A stretch of 64,000 nucleotides of DNA from Mycolicibacterium chubuense NBB4 (GTDB taxonomy: Bacteria > Actinomycetota > Actinomycetes > Mycobacteriales > Mycobacteriaceae): positions 62,001 through 126,000 of the forward strand of contig NC_018022.1 of assembly GCF_000266905.1 (NCBI RefSeq), in the 5' to 3' direction. Positions 35,953 to 44,532 of the stretch are shown here, in pieces (the stretch's first letter is position 1; the number at the start of each line of letters is the position of its first letter). Position numbers and translations under genes: made by a program. The notes beneath the pieces are model-generated. The model made no database searches, was not told the origin of the DNA, and saw only the letters and a program-made list of their open reading frames with translations.

Positions 35953-36740
35953 ATGAGTCACGCACCTATCCCCGGCCAGCAAGACGCCATTGAGGCTCTG
36001 CTGAATGCCTCGGCCCGCACCTCTCAGCGGGTCAATATCCGGAACTGCTTCGTTCAGGGGGTGACCAAAAACACCCTGTCCCCGGCCCGCTCCACAAGAT
36101 CGTTCGAGCACATGATGACCGCGCACTGGATCTGTTCTTGCTACACCGCACCCTGGTCTCGGCCGAGCCCTGGACCAGCCGGCCCCTTCCCTCGGCGGTG
36201 TGGGCCCGCATGCTGGGTGTAGAAACCGACCAGGACGGCGGCGCGGCCGTCGTCTCCCGGACTTGGCGGCGACTCGACCAGAAATACAGCCTCATCACGC
36301 GCGGCAAGATCGGCCGCAAAGCCGTCTTCACATCGTTGCGCGAAGACGGCAGCCGCGAGGACTACACCGCACCGTCCGGCCGCGACGTCGACAACCGCTA
36401 CTTCCAGCTCCCATTCGACTACTGGACCGACGACCAGGCCTGGTACCGCACGCTGAACCTGGCCGCGAAGGCCATGCTGCTGATCAGCTCCACTCTCAAA
36501 CCCGGCTTCATCCTGCCCGGCGAGCGGGTGCCCGAGTGGTACGGAATCAGCGAATCGAGCGCACAGCGTGGCCTACAAGAATTGCGTGGGGTCGGTCTGC
36601 TGAATCGCTCGATCAGCTACAAACCCACTCCGCTGGACAAAATCCCGATGACCGAGGTCCACCACTACACGCTGGTACCGCCGTTCGGACGCGCCGAGAA
36701 GCGCCGGCTCAGCGTCGTCCCGAAGATCGTCGGTGCATGA
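35953..36740 (+). pseudogene. Rep-like winged-helix protein of actinobacterial plasmids, 5' frameshift
   Basis: The main frame from 36138 (TTG) gives 200 residues: SAVWARMLGVETDQDGGAAVVSRTWRRL, then REDGSREDYTAPSGRDVDNRYFQLPFDYWTDD and PEWYGISESSAQRGLQEL, the pattern of actinobacterial plasmid replication/HTH proteins. The frame stays homologous further upstream (LRSGGDQKHPVPGPLHKIVRAHDDRALDLFLLHRT) but has no start codon there. A Met at 35953 (MSHAPIPGQQDAIEALL) lies in a different frame. A frameshift at about 36030-36060 would join them. Confidence 0.55.
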
Positions 36741-36929
36741 CCGCCACTGCACCCACTCGGCGCTCACGCGGGCACAGCCAGCCATTTGGAGACGCAACAA
36801 ATGGCATCCGTCACATCAACAATCCGCCCAAATCGGTGTACGCTTGTCGCTGTAAGCCCTGAGGCATTCCCGGCACCAGCAATGGTGTGTCTGGCCCCTC
36901 AGGGCAAAACGCTTTCCAGGGCCTAAACG

Positions 36930-37673
36930 ATGGAAGCCCACGAACTCCCGCTGGAAGAGCTGATCTCCCCCGCACGCTACCAACGCTACCGAGCGGCCGC
37001 CCGCGGCGACGCAGCACGTGCCGCGCGGCTCTACATATGGAACTGCGAACTTTCCGCGGCTTACTGGCCGTCGATCGCCCTCGTCGAAGTCGCAATCCGA
37101 AACGCAATCGACATCCAGCTCTGCTCGCACATCGGCGTCACACGCGAACACGGGTGGCATGCCGAAATCCTCGCCGACCACCCGCGAATTCACCTCACCG
37201 ACAAAGAACGCGAAAAAATCAAGAAGTCACTCGAAGCCTTTGACCGCAAGCACAACCCGCCCGAGCAGCCCCGCACGGCCGAACCCACCGGCGGCGATAT
37301 CGTCAGCGATCTCAGCCTCGGATTCTGGGTGTCCCTCGTCGGAGAAGGCATCCCTCGCCGGCATGCCAACGTCTATGACTACTTTCAAAAGCTTTGGCGG
37401 CCCTTCCTTTACAAAGCTTTCCCACACTACGGACCAGACGGCCGGAGCTCGCCAGGCCCACTGCGCAACGACCTGCGTACCTTCGAACTACTCCGCAACC
37501 GGATAGCCCACCACGAGCACATTTTCACCCTCAACCACGTCCACAACCTCGACAACATCATCGACATTGCCGGGTACATCAACCCAGACCTAGCGGACTA
37601 CATCCGCAGTAACCAGCAGGTCACAGCGGTAACCAGCCGATACAGCAATTATGTTCTTCAGCGACCGCTTTAA
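36930..37673 (+). CDS. Abi-like HEPN-domain protein
   Basis: 247 residues. The early segment AYWPSIALVEVAIRNAIDIQL and the late FELLRNRIAHHEHIF motif (HEPN R-x4-6-H) define the Abi_2-like family linked to abortive infection. HEPN proteins are often RNases acting alone or with a nucleotidyltransferase; no partner gene is seen here. It follows the Rep-like gene and precedes a transposase remnant, so it is a solitary candidate defence gene. Confidence 0.75.
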   Translation: MEAHELPLEELISPARYQRYRAAARGDAARAARLYIWNCELSAAYWPSIALVEVAIRNAIDIQLCSHIGVTREHGWHAEILADHPRIHLTDKEREKIKKSLEAFDRKHNPPEQPRTAEPTGGDIVSDLSLGFWVSLVGEGIPRRHANVYDYFQKLWRPFLYKAFPHYGPDGRSSPGPLRNDLRTFELLRNRIAHHEHIFTLNHVHNLDNIIDIAGYINPDLADYIRSNQQVTAVTSRYSNYVLQRPL

Positions 37674-37699
37674 CCCGATGAGGCAGACGCCGACGGTTC

Positions 37700-37836
37700 C
37701 TAGGGCGTGTCTGCTAATTGGAGGCGGTGGCAGGTGATGAGTGCTGCCAGGGTGAGTCCGCCCAGAAATGTGATCGCGTACTTGTCGTAGCGGGTGGCCA
37801 CGCCGCGCCAGTGTTTGAGTCGGTTGAACTCACCGA
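37700..37836 (-). pseudogene. IS5-family transposase, C-terminal fragment
   Basis: On the minus strand the frame ends RLKHWRGVATRYDKYAITFLGGLTLAALI...RLQLADTP and stops at 37700. This is the conserved C terminus of IS5-family transposases (RWRGVATRYDK...). Only ~45 residues and probably the element's outer end remain. It is joined directly to the 5'-truncated kinase gene. Confidence 0.75.
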
Positions 37837-38953
37837 TTTCGGAATCGCCCGGCTCTCCGGACGGCAGGACACCACTCGTGGCCTGGTGATGGGATCTCCC
37901 GCCTACACCGCACCCGAACTGCTTCACGGGCAGCCACCTACCATCGCCTCGGATGTCTATGGCCTCGGTGCCACCTTGTTCACCGCCTTGGCCGGTCGCC
38001 CCGCTTTCGCCCGCCGCCGCGGCGAGGAACTGGTGTCGCAACTGCTGCGGATCGGCACCGAACCGATCCCCGCCGTTCTCCACAAAGATGTCCCGGACAG
38101 TGTGTGCGCGGTCATCGAACAGGCAATGGCACGCGACCCTGCAGACCGCCCCGACGCGGCCGCGGCGCTGGGTGCGGCACTACGTCACGCCGGCGCGGAC
38201 CTCGGTCTCACCGTCCCCGACATCCCCCTGCCCCTCGCGTGGGACGAAGACGAGACGCCGCTGCGAAAGGGCGGCGAACCACTGCCCACCGCGGCGTACC
38301 TTCGCCACGAGCCTTCAGGCCTTGGAAGCGTGCCCGTCCAGTCGTTGCAGCGCCCGGTGGCTCTCGGACTGCCTGGCGTCCAGATCGCGCCGGGAGATCA
38401 TCTGTGCGCGTTCTATCGCGGCCTCGCCGAACGCGACGAGATCCTCATCCCGTATCTGCGCGAGGGCCTGCGCAGCGGCGACAAGTGCATCTGCGTGGTG
38501 GACGCGACCGACCCCGAGACCGTGCTGGCGGCCCTCACCGACGACCTGGATCTGACCACCTTGTTGACCAACCGAACCCTCGACGTTCAGCGAGCGCGCG
38601 ATAGCTATCTGCGCGAAGACGGGTTCTCCACCGACGCCATGCTCGACTTCTTGGACAACGCAGTGGGCGGGGCACTCGCGCAGGGCTTCGAATTCGCCAG
38701 GTCCGTCGGCGAGTTGACCTGGTCGCTGCAGGACATGCCCGGCGTCGACGAGTTCGTGGGGTACGAATCGGAGCTCAACCGGTTCCTGCCGCGCTATCCC
38801 CAGGTGATCTTGTGCCTCTACGACTTAGACCACTTCAGCGGCGAGATCTTGATGGACGTGCTCAAGACACACCCGAAGGTGCTGGTCGGCGGCATGCTGG
38901 TCGCCAACCCGTACTACCTCGACCCCGACGAGTTCCTCGCGGCAAGGCAGTAG
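37836..38953 (+). pseudogene. Ser/Thr kinase C-lobe fused to a MEDS domain, 5' truncated
   Basis: From about 37836: LTDFGIARLSG (DFG loop), GSPAYTAPELLHGQ (APE motif), SDVYGLGATLFTALAGRPAF, kinase C-lobe of the PknK type. Residues after ~210 form a MEDS sensor domain (PGDHLCAFYRGLAERDEILIPYLREGL ... CICVVDATDPETV), as in DcmR-type regulators. The N-lobe, ATP loop and catalytic HRD are missing, replaced by the IS5 fragment. Open frame starts at 37718 only by chance. Kinase activity is lost; the MEDS domain may remain expressed. Confidence 0.75.
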
Positions 38954-38957
38954 AACG

Positions 38958-39101
38958 GTGAGTGCCCCCGCAGTGCCCAGTGCCCGATCAGCCGCGCCGG
39001 AAGCGGTGTCGCGGGATCTGTTGTCCAACCTGCGCGGACTGCTGGTCCTTTCGAGGATCGACTACGTGATCGACGGCTGTCCCTTATCCCCCATCGGGTG
39101 A
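38958..39101 (+). pseudogene. Possible N-terminal fragment of a GAF/PucR-type regulator
   Basis: GTG 38958 gives 47 residues (MSAPAVPSARSAAPEAVSRDLLSNLRGLLVLSRID...) ending at 39101. The LLSNLRGLLVLS segment looks like the start of actinobacterial GAF-PucR regulators, and it lies 4 bp after the MEDS gene as such regulators can. A regulator of that type without its N terminus begins at about 41.3 kb. Weak evidence. Confidence 0.35.
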
Positions 39102-39639
39102 ACATCGACGTGGCTGACACGTCGCGGCTTGGTGCTGCCACGGGCGTGTGTATGCAAGTTGCCGGACCACGGCCGGTATTCCTAAACTGGCTGGATCAGC
39201 ACCAGCATCGACCGGAATTCGTCGGGGCAGCCGACAGCGTCGAACCGTTCATCAACATGCAGGGAGTCTTGGGATTCCGGCGGAGGTACGGCACTCAGAT
39301 CGACGGACTCGGCCTCTTCACTGGTGTCCTCGAAATGAGCTTCGAGGTGTCGGCTTTAGCGTTACTGCATAAACCTCGGGTCGTCCCGCCGCCCAGTGCC
39401 CGCAAGTTCGGCAAGCCGCAGCTGGCCAGCCTGCAAAGTCCGACGTTGGAAGCTCCGGGCATGAAAGGATCTGGACCGCCGAAGCGGCTTCTCACCGTGC
39501 ATGGCCTGAGCGAGCGCGACACCGCGGACGTGCTCGGGATCAGCCCGCAAATCGTCTCCGAGCTCACCGACAGGGCCAACGCGAGCCGAACACGCTCGCC
39601 GCTGATGCCGGGGAACTGAGCAGCGGTCCCGGCCTCTGC
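39102..39639. other. Stretch with no confident gene
   Basis: About 540 bp. A 173-aa plus-strand frame exists, with an HTH-like piece near its end (LTVHGLSERDTADVLGISPQIVSELTDRANA), but overall composition is irregular and no start signal stands out. It may be debris of a regulator. Confidence 0.35.
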
Positions 39640-40080
39640 TCACTGGTTCATCGCGAACAGTTCCAGCTGGATGTTGTCGGGATCGCGGAAGACCAGCACC
39701 GAGTAGGCGAATGGTTCGTCCATGTCGGTGATCGAAGAGTGGTGGATCCCCAACACGTCGAGCCAATCCGCCCATGCTGCGAGCTCGGAACGATCCGATA
39801 CCGACAGGGCGAGATGATCCAGGCCGGTCCGCGACTCGTCGCATGGTTCACCGGTGTTGGCGTCGTGGTGATGCAGACCAATTGCCAGGCTCGAATTCGG
39901 GTCGGTGAGCAGAATCGCGTAACCGCTCTCCTCCGACCCGTGGTGCGGGAAGGGAACCGGCACGCGCTCGAGTCCGAACACGCGTTGGTACCAGTCCACA
40001 CTCGCCTCGATGTCGGTGACCGTCGGAGAGAAGTGGTGGACTCCACCGATCTTCGGACGCTGTGTCGTGCGCTGATTCAT
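39640..40080 (-). CDS. VOC-family (glyoxalase/dioxygenase-like) protein
   Basis: 146 residues, two beta-alpha-beta-beta-beta modules: HHFSPTVTDIEASVDWYQRVFGLERV and LDHLALSVSDRSELAAWADWLDVLG, with metal ligands suggested by H16, H-rich LAIGLHHHD, H in LDHLAL and E in IQLELF. Substrate unknown. Divergent from the DJ-1 gene 470 bp away; both could act on reactive aldehydes or epoxides, but that is inference. Confidence 0.85.
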   Translation of the reverse strand: MNQRTTQRPKIGGVHHFSPTVTDIEASVDWYQRVFGLERVPVPFPHHGSEESGYAILLTDPNSSLAIGLHHHDANTGEPCDESRTGLDHLALSVSDRSELAAWADWLDVLGIHHSSITDMDEPFAYSVLVFRDPDNIQLELFAMNQ

Positions 40081-40547
40081 TGAGAATCTCCTTGTTTATT
40101 CTCGGGCCTCATGGTGCGAAGCCGATGGCGCGCAGCTGTTCGCGGCCGTCCTCGGTGATCCGTTCGGGCATCAGTTCACGAGCTGGACACGAGAAGAAGC
40201 AAGCGCGGCATACGGTTCTCCCAAGTGGGGGATTGCTGTGCAAGCAGCGACACTACGGAGAAGTCGACCCATTTCCTACCTGCATTCCTGCTGAGGATGT
40301 GCCCATTTCTACCAACGGAATCGGCAGCCCCGCGAGCGTTATTCACAACCGACCCGGCGACCGCGGGCCGAGCGGTCGGTGTGGGTAGCCGGCCAGACGC
40401 ACCAACCACAGGTGAATAACGCGAGATTTGACCAGAGCACCGTCCGTTCCTTCCGACTTCTATCGGATTCCTGCGCGAGCGCCCTCGCGCCCGCATGCCG
40501 CCGCTACGGTCGAGAACGCCCGTCCCCCGAACATCAAGGAGTTATCG
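40081..40547. other. Intergenic region between VOC and DJ-1 genes
   Basis: No supported gene. It must hold the two divergent promoters; no consensus pair stands out. AAGGAG at 40536-40541 is the ribosome binding site of the DJ-1-like gene. Confidence 0.45.
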
Positions 40548-41264
40548 ATGACATCGGTACTGCTAGCGGTCACCGGATCCGACTATTGGACATTGGCCGA
40601 CGGCTCGAAGCACCCGTGCGGTTACTGGCCAGAAGAACTCGCTGTGCCGCACGAGGTGTTCCGGAACGCGGGGCTGGACATCACGATCGCCACCCCTCAC
40701 GGCGTCGTCCCTACCGCCGACGAAGCGGGATTCACCCCGGAGATGAACGGCGGTTCTGAGACCCGAGGCAAGGAGATCAGGAACTACCTCGATAACATCA
40801 GTGCGGAGTTGAACTCTCCTGCGATGGTGGAACGCGTCAACCACAACGATTTCGACTTCATCTTCGTCCCAGGTGGGCACGGACCGATGGAGGACCTGGC
40901 CGAATCGACCGAGTTCGGAGGCCTCCTGCGGGCAATGCACCTTGCTGGAAAGCCGATCGCCGCCGTCTGCCACGGCCCTGCTGCGCTCTTTTCTGCGCGC
41001 AACGACACCGATTCGTGGCTGTTCGACGGATATCAGCTGACTGGGTTCACCAACGTGGAGGAAGGACAGGTCGGCTTCGCCGATCGGGCCTCCTGGTTGC
41101 TGGAGGACCGCATCAAGCAGAACGGTGGTGTCTTCTCTTCGACCGATGCGTGGGCCGCGCACGTCGTCGTGGATCGCAACCTCTACACCGGACAGAACCC
41201 AGCTTCATCGCAACCGTTGGCCGAGAAGTTGGTCGCCGACCTCGATCGCCTAAGTACCTCGTGA
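40548..41264 (+). CDS. DJ-1/PfpI-family (Hsp31-like) class I glutamine-amidotransferase-fold protein
   Basis: 238 residues from ATG 40548 with AAGGAG upstream. The nucleophile elbow AAVCHGPAAL carries the active Cys; FVPGGHGPMEDL and the Glu in the ITIATPHG region fit Hsp31/glyoxalase III-like members. Predicted to detoxify methylglyoxal-type aldehydes or act as a chaperone. The open frame extends upstream to 40428 without support. A long hairpin overlaps the stop codon. Confidence 0.88.
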   Translation: MTSVLLAVTGSDYWTLADGSKHPCGYWPEELAVPHEVFRNAGLDITIATPHGVVPTADEAGFTPEMNGGSETRGKEIRNYLDNISAELNSPAMVERVNHNDFDFIFVPGGHGPMEDLAESTEFGGLLRAMHLAGKPIAAVCHGPAALFSARNDTDSWLFDGYQLTGFTNVEEGQVGFADRASWLLEDRIKQNGGVFSSTDAWAAHVVVDRNLYTGQNPASSQPLAEKLVADLDRLSTS

Positions 41265-41292
41265 GTGGCTAGCGGTGGCTAGCCACTCACGA
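41259..41292 (+). terminator. 14-bp perfect hairpin at the DJ-1 stop codon
   Basis: TCGTGAGTGGCTAG (41259-41272) and CTAGCCACTCACGA (41279-41292) around CGGTGG. It contains the stop codon. There is no T-run, so it may be a U-less actinobacterial terminator or the trace of an insertion boundary, since the next gene lacks a normal N terminus. Confidence 0.6.
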
Positions 41293-42921
41293 TGCGCTGG
41301 TGGCCCGGTCGATTCGCAGGGCGATACTGCGTCGCTGGACATCGGCATAGGCGCGCGGCACCTCGCAGCGACGTCCGTGCCGTCGTTCGGGCCCTGCCGC
41401 GTGGCGGGCATCTACCTCACCGACGGCGGCTGGCACGCGGTCCTGCCAGGCGCCCACGGCGCGGACCTCCAGTCATCGGTCGTGCCTCAGCTCACCGCAC
41501 TGGGCCGCAGTGGCGGCCCGGTCACGATAGACGGCCAGGGTTGGGCGTGGGCGCTTCCGCTGCGCGGCCACGGCGGACACGGCGGGTACTTTGTCGTCGC
41601 TGCCGATGAGGAGCCGTCCGCCCACCAGCAGTTCCTGCTGCAGGCGCTCACCCAGCAGACGGGTGTTGCGCTCGCGAACGCCCGGCTGCTTGCCAAGGAG
41701 CGGGCTACCGCCGAGGATCTGCGTGCCACCAACACCAAGCTCGCGGAGACTGTGCGAGCGCTGGAGCGGACCACGCAGATCCATGACCGGTTCACCCGGG
41801 TGGTCGTCGCGGACGAAGGGCTGGAGGGCATCGCGACCGCGCTGCACGAACTGACCGGCTTCCCGATCGCCGTGGAGGACCGCTACGGCAACCTCCGGGC
41901 CTGGGCGGGACCCCACCAGCCGGAGCCGTATCCGAAGGACCCCCGGGCGCACCGGGAACAAATGTTGCGCAGGGCGCTGCGGGAGGGACGGCCGATCCGG
42001 GAGGGCGGCCGGCTCCTGTCGGTGGCCAGTCCACGGGTCGACGTCGTGGGTGTGCTGGCGCTGGTAGACCCTGCTGCCACCGCGGGCGATCAGGAGCAGT
42101 TCGCCCTGGAATACGGGGCGACCGTGCTGTCCATGGAGCTTATGCGGCTGCGCAGCCTTGCCGAGACCGAGCTACGACTCCGACGCGATCTTGTCGAGGA
42201 GCTGCTGTCCGGCACCGATGAGGCCAGCGCGATCGCCCGCGCGAACGCGTTGGGCTACGACATCGAGCGCAGGCACCACGTGATCGTCATCGAGGGTCGC
42301 GCTCGCGCCCAGGATCAGGATCTATTCATGCATGCCGTCCGCCGAGCCGCGCGGTCGATGTCCGTCGGTTCGATGCTGGTGAGCCGCGGCGGCACCGTCG
42401 TCGTGCTCTCCGACCGCGTGGTGCCCTGGGAGTCGTTCCGCGCCACCGTGCTGACCGAACTCGGTGGCGGACGCTGCCGGATCGGGGTGGGTGGCCCCTG
42501 CGATCGGGCCGCCGAATTCCCGCGCTCCTACCGCGAAGCGACGCTCGCGCTGAAGATGCAGCAGGCGGCGCGGGGCACCGATCAGGCCATCGCTTACGAG
42601 GACCTGGGCGTGTATCAGCTCCTCGGCGAGGTCGAGGATCCCGCGGCCATCGAGCGGCTGGTGCAGCAGTGGCTGGGTGCGCTGCTGGAGTACGACGCTC
42701 GCAAGAACTCCGAACTGGTCAGCACCCTCAGCCACTACCTGGAGTGCGGGGGCAGTTACAACGCGACCGCCACGGCGCTGTGTGTGCACCGCAGCACGCT
42801 CAAGTACCGCCTGCAGCGGATCCGGGAGATCTCCGGTCTCGATCTCACTGATCCGAACACCCACTTCAACCTGCAGCTGGCCACCCGGGCCTGGCGCACG
42901 CTCCAAGCCCTGCGGGGCTGA
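41275..42921 (+). CDS. GAF domain / PucR-type (CdaR) transcriptional regulator, possibly 5' truncated
   Basis: 548 residues. A GAF domain occupies ~25-150, a linker coiled coil 135-165, a second sensor-like domain to ~300, and the C terminus is the PucR HTH_30: LVSTLSHYLECGGSYNATATALCVHRSTLKYRLQRIREISGLDLTDPNTHFNLQLA. These activators control catabolic genes in actinobacteria. The first ~20 residues (MASHSRCAGGPVDSQ) do not look native. It lies just before the CoM/alkene gene block and converges with the aldehyde dehydrogenase (2 bp between stops), so it is a candidate regulator. Confidence 0.85.
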   Translation: MASHSRCAGGPVDSQGDTASLDIGIGARHLAATSVPSFGPCRVAGIYLTDGGWHAVLPGAHGADLQSSVVPQLTALGRSGGPVTIDGQGWAWALPLRGHGGHGGYFVVAADEEPSAHQQFLLQALTQQTGVALANARLLAKERATAEDLRATNTKLAETVRALERTTQIHDRFTRVVVADEGLEGIATALHELTGFPIAVEDRYGNLRAWAGPHQPEPYPKDPRAHREQMLRRALREGRPIREGGRLLSVASPRVDVVGVLALVDPAATAGDQEQFALEYGATVLSMELMRLRSLAETELRLRRDLVEELLSGTDEASAIARANALGYDIERRHHVIVIEGRARAQDQDLFMHAVRRAARSMSVGSMLVSRGGTVVVLSDRVVPWESFRATVLTELGGGRCRIGVGGPCDRAAEFPRSYREATLALKMQQAARGTDQAIAYEDLGVYQLLGEVEDPAAIERLVQQWLGALLEYDARKNSELVSTLSHYLECGGSYNATATALCVHRSTLKYRLQRIREISGLDLTDPNTHFNLQLATRAWRTLQALRG

Positions 42922-42923
42922 GC

Positions 42924-44336
42924 TCACCGTCCATGCCGGGCCCAGTGCCTGGCGAACAGTTCTTCCTCGCTGACCGGGTGCGGCTCGATCGGGCGGGACA
43001 CCCAAGTCAGGTTCACGAAGTGCCGGGCGTTGACGTTTTCGGTGGTGATGTTGCCGCCCCAGGTGCCGCAGCTGAGGCTGAGCGTGAACGGCAGCCCGTT
43101 GCGCGGGCTGCCCGCGCCCTCGTTGAGGTTCTGGTTGACCAGCACCCGCGCGGTCCTGGTGCCCAGGGCCAGTGCCTCCACGTGCGCATCGTCGCTGGTG
43201 TGGATTCCGCAGGTGTGCCCGAGGCCCTGGTAGTCGGTGATGTCGTTGACCAGCTTGACCGCGGAATCGATGCCGCCGCGGTAGCGGTAGACGGCGAGCA
43301 CGACGCACAGCTTCTCGCCGGAGAACGGGTGCTCCGGTCCGACGCCTTCTTCCTCGACCATCAGGAAGGTGCGGTCCTCGCCGATATCGAACCCGGCCTT
43401 GCCGGCGATCTCGCGCGCTGATTTGGCGATTACCTCCAGCGTCGGGATGTGGCTCCCGTCAGACCACATCCGTTGCTGCAGGGCTACCTTCTCCCGGGTG
43501 TCGCAGCGGTGGCCACCGCGGGCGACCAGCCGGTCAAGCAGATCCTCGTACACGCTGTCCGCGACGACGATCGCGTTGTCCGCCAGGCAGCTCGTCGCCC
43601 AATCGAAGGTCTTCGCCGCCACGATCGCGGTTGCCGCGTCGTCGAGGTCGGCGGTCTCGTCGACCACGTGCACGGCATTGCCCACGCCGACGCCGAAGGC
43701 TGGGGTGCCCGAGCTGTAGGCCGCCTTGACCATCCCGGCGCCACCGGTGGCGACGACGAGGTCTGCCCGGCGCATCAATTCCTGCGTCTTGGCAAGGGAT
43801 GGCCGTTCGATCACTTGGACGAGGTCGGCGGGCGCACCGACCTGCTCGCACGCCTCCCGCATGGAGGCCACGACCGCCGCGGTCGTCTCCGCCGTCCTCG
43901 GGTGCGGCGCGACCACGATGGCATTGCGCCCCTTGAGTGCGAACAAGGCCTTCATCGGGGGGGTGGCGTCGGGCCCGGTGGTAGGTATCAGGGCTGCCAC
44001 GACACCGACCGGCTTGGCGATCTTCACCAGTCCGCGGGCCGGATCCTCCTCGACCACGCCGACCGTGCGTGTTGCCCGCATGTCGGCCAGCGCACCGAGC
44101 ACCCGCTTGTTGATCTTGGTGACCTTGTCGGCGTAGTTGCCGAACCCGCCCTCGTCCACGGCGAGCTTGGCCAGCGATTCCGCGCGGTCGGGGCGGGCCA
44201 CTGCCCATGCCACCGCGGCGCACAGGTCGTCGGTTTGCTCCTGGGTGTAGTCGGCGATCGCCTGTTGAGCCGCACGGGCCCGCGCGACGATGTCAGTGAT
44301 TTCCCACACGGGGTCCTCTTCAGTCTTGGAATTCAT
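42924..44336 (-). CDS. CoA-acylating aldehyde dehydrogenase
   Basis: 470 residues, the AdhE-N/EutE/SauS type: VVAALIPTTGPDATPPMKALFALKGRNAIVVAPHPR, catalytic Cys250 in FDWATSCLADN, and the C-terminal SCGTWGGNITTENVNARHFVNLTWVSRP. It turns an aldehyde, NAD and CoA into acyl-CoA. In ethene/vinyl chloride degraders a semialdehyde dehydrogenase lies with the CoM genes, so an aldehyde from the epoxide pathway is one option; sulfoacetaldehyde (SauS-type) is another, which would link to CoM breakdown. Divergent from xecC across 196 bp. Confidence 0.85.
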   Translation of the reverse strand: MNSKTEEDPVWEITDIVARARAAQQAIADYTQEQTDDLCAAVAWAVARPDRAESLAKLAVDEGGFGNYADKVTKINKRVLGALADMRATRTVGVVEEDPARGLVKIAKPVGVVAALIPTTGPDATPPMKALFALKGRNAIVVAPHPRTAETTAAVVASMREACEQVGAPADLVQVIERPSLAKTQELMRRADLVVATGGAGMVKAAYSSGTPAFGVGVGNAVHVVDETADLDDAATAIVAAKTFDWATSCLADNAIVVADSVYEDLLDRLVARGGHRCDTREKVALQQRMWSDGSHIPTLEVIAKSAREIAGKAGFDIGEDRTFLMVEEEGVGPEHPFSGEKLCVVLAVYRYRGGIDSAVKLVNDITDYQGLGHTCGIHTSDDAHVEALALGTRTARVLVNQNLNEGAGSPRNGLPFTLSLSCGTWGGNITTENVNARHFVNLTWVSRPIEPHPVSEEELFARHWARHGR

Positions 44337-44532
44337 GCGTTCACAGTGACCGAATCGGCGCCCCGGCGACTCGGCCCGTCGGGGTGAGAGCCGGGTGGCG
44401 GTTCACCCTGCTGGGACATGTCGGCTTCGACCGCCTTTTCCGCATGCTTGCTTGCGGTACTTACGACGCCCCTGCTCGCGCGGCACCGTTCCGTGCGGGT
44501 CTGGCCGGGCGACCACGAGGAGGAAGACACCG

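Noticed and set aside
42322..43308. 328-aa minus-strand frame spanning two convergent genes
   Set aside because: Shadow frame across the PucR regulator and the aldehyde dehydrogenase.
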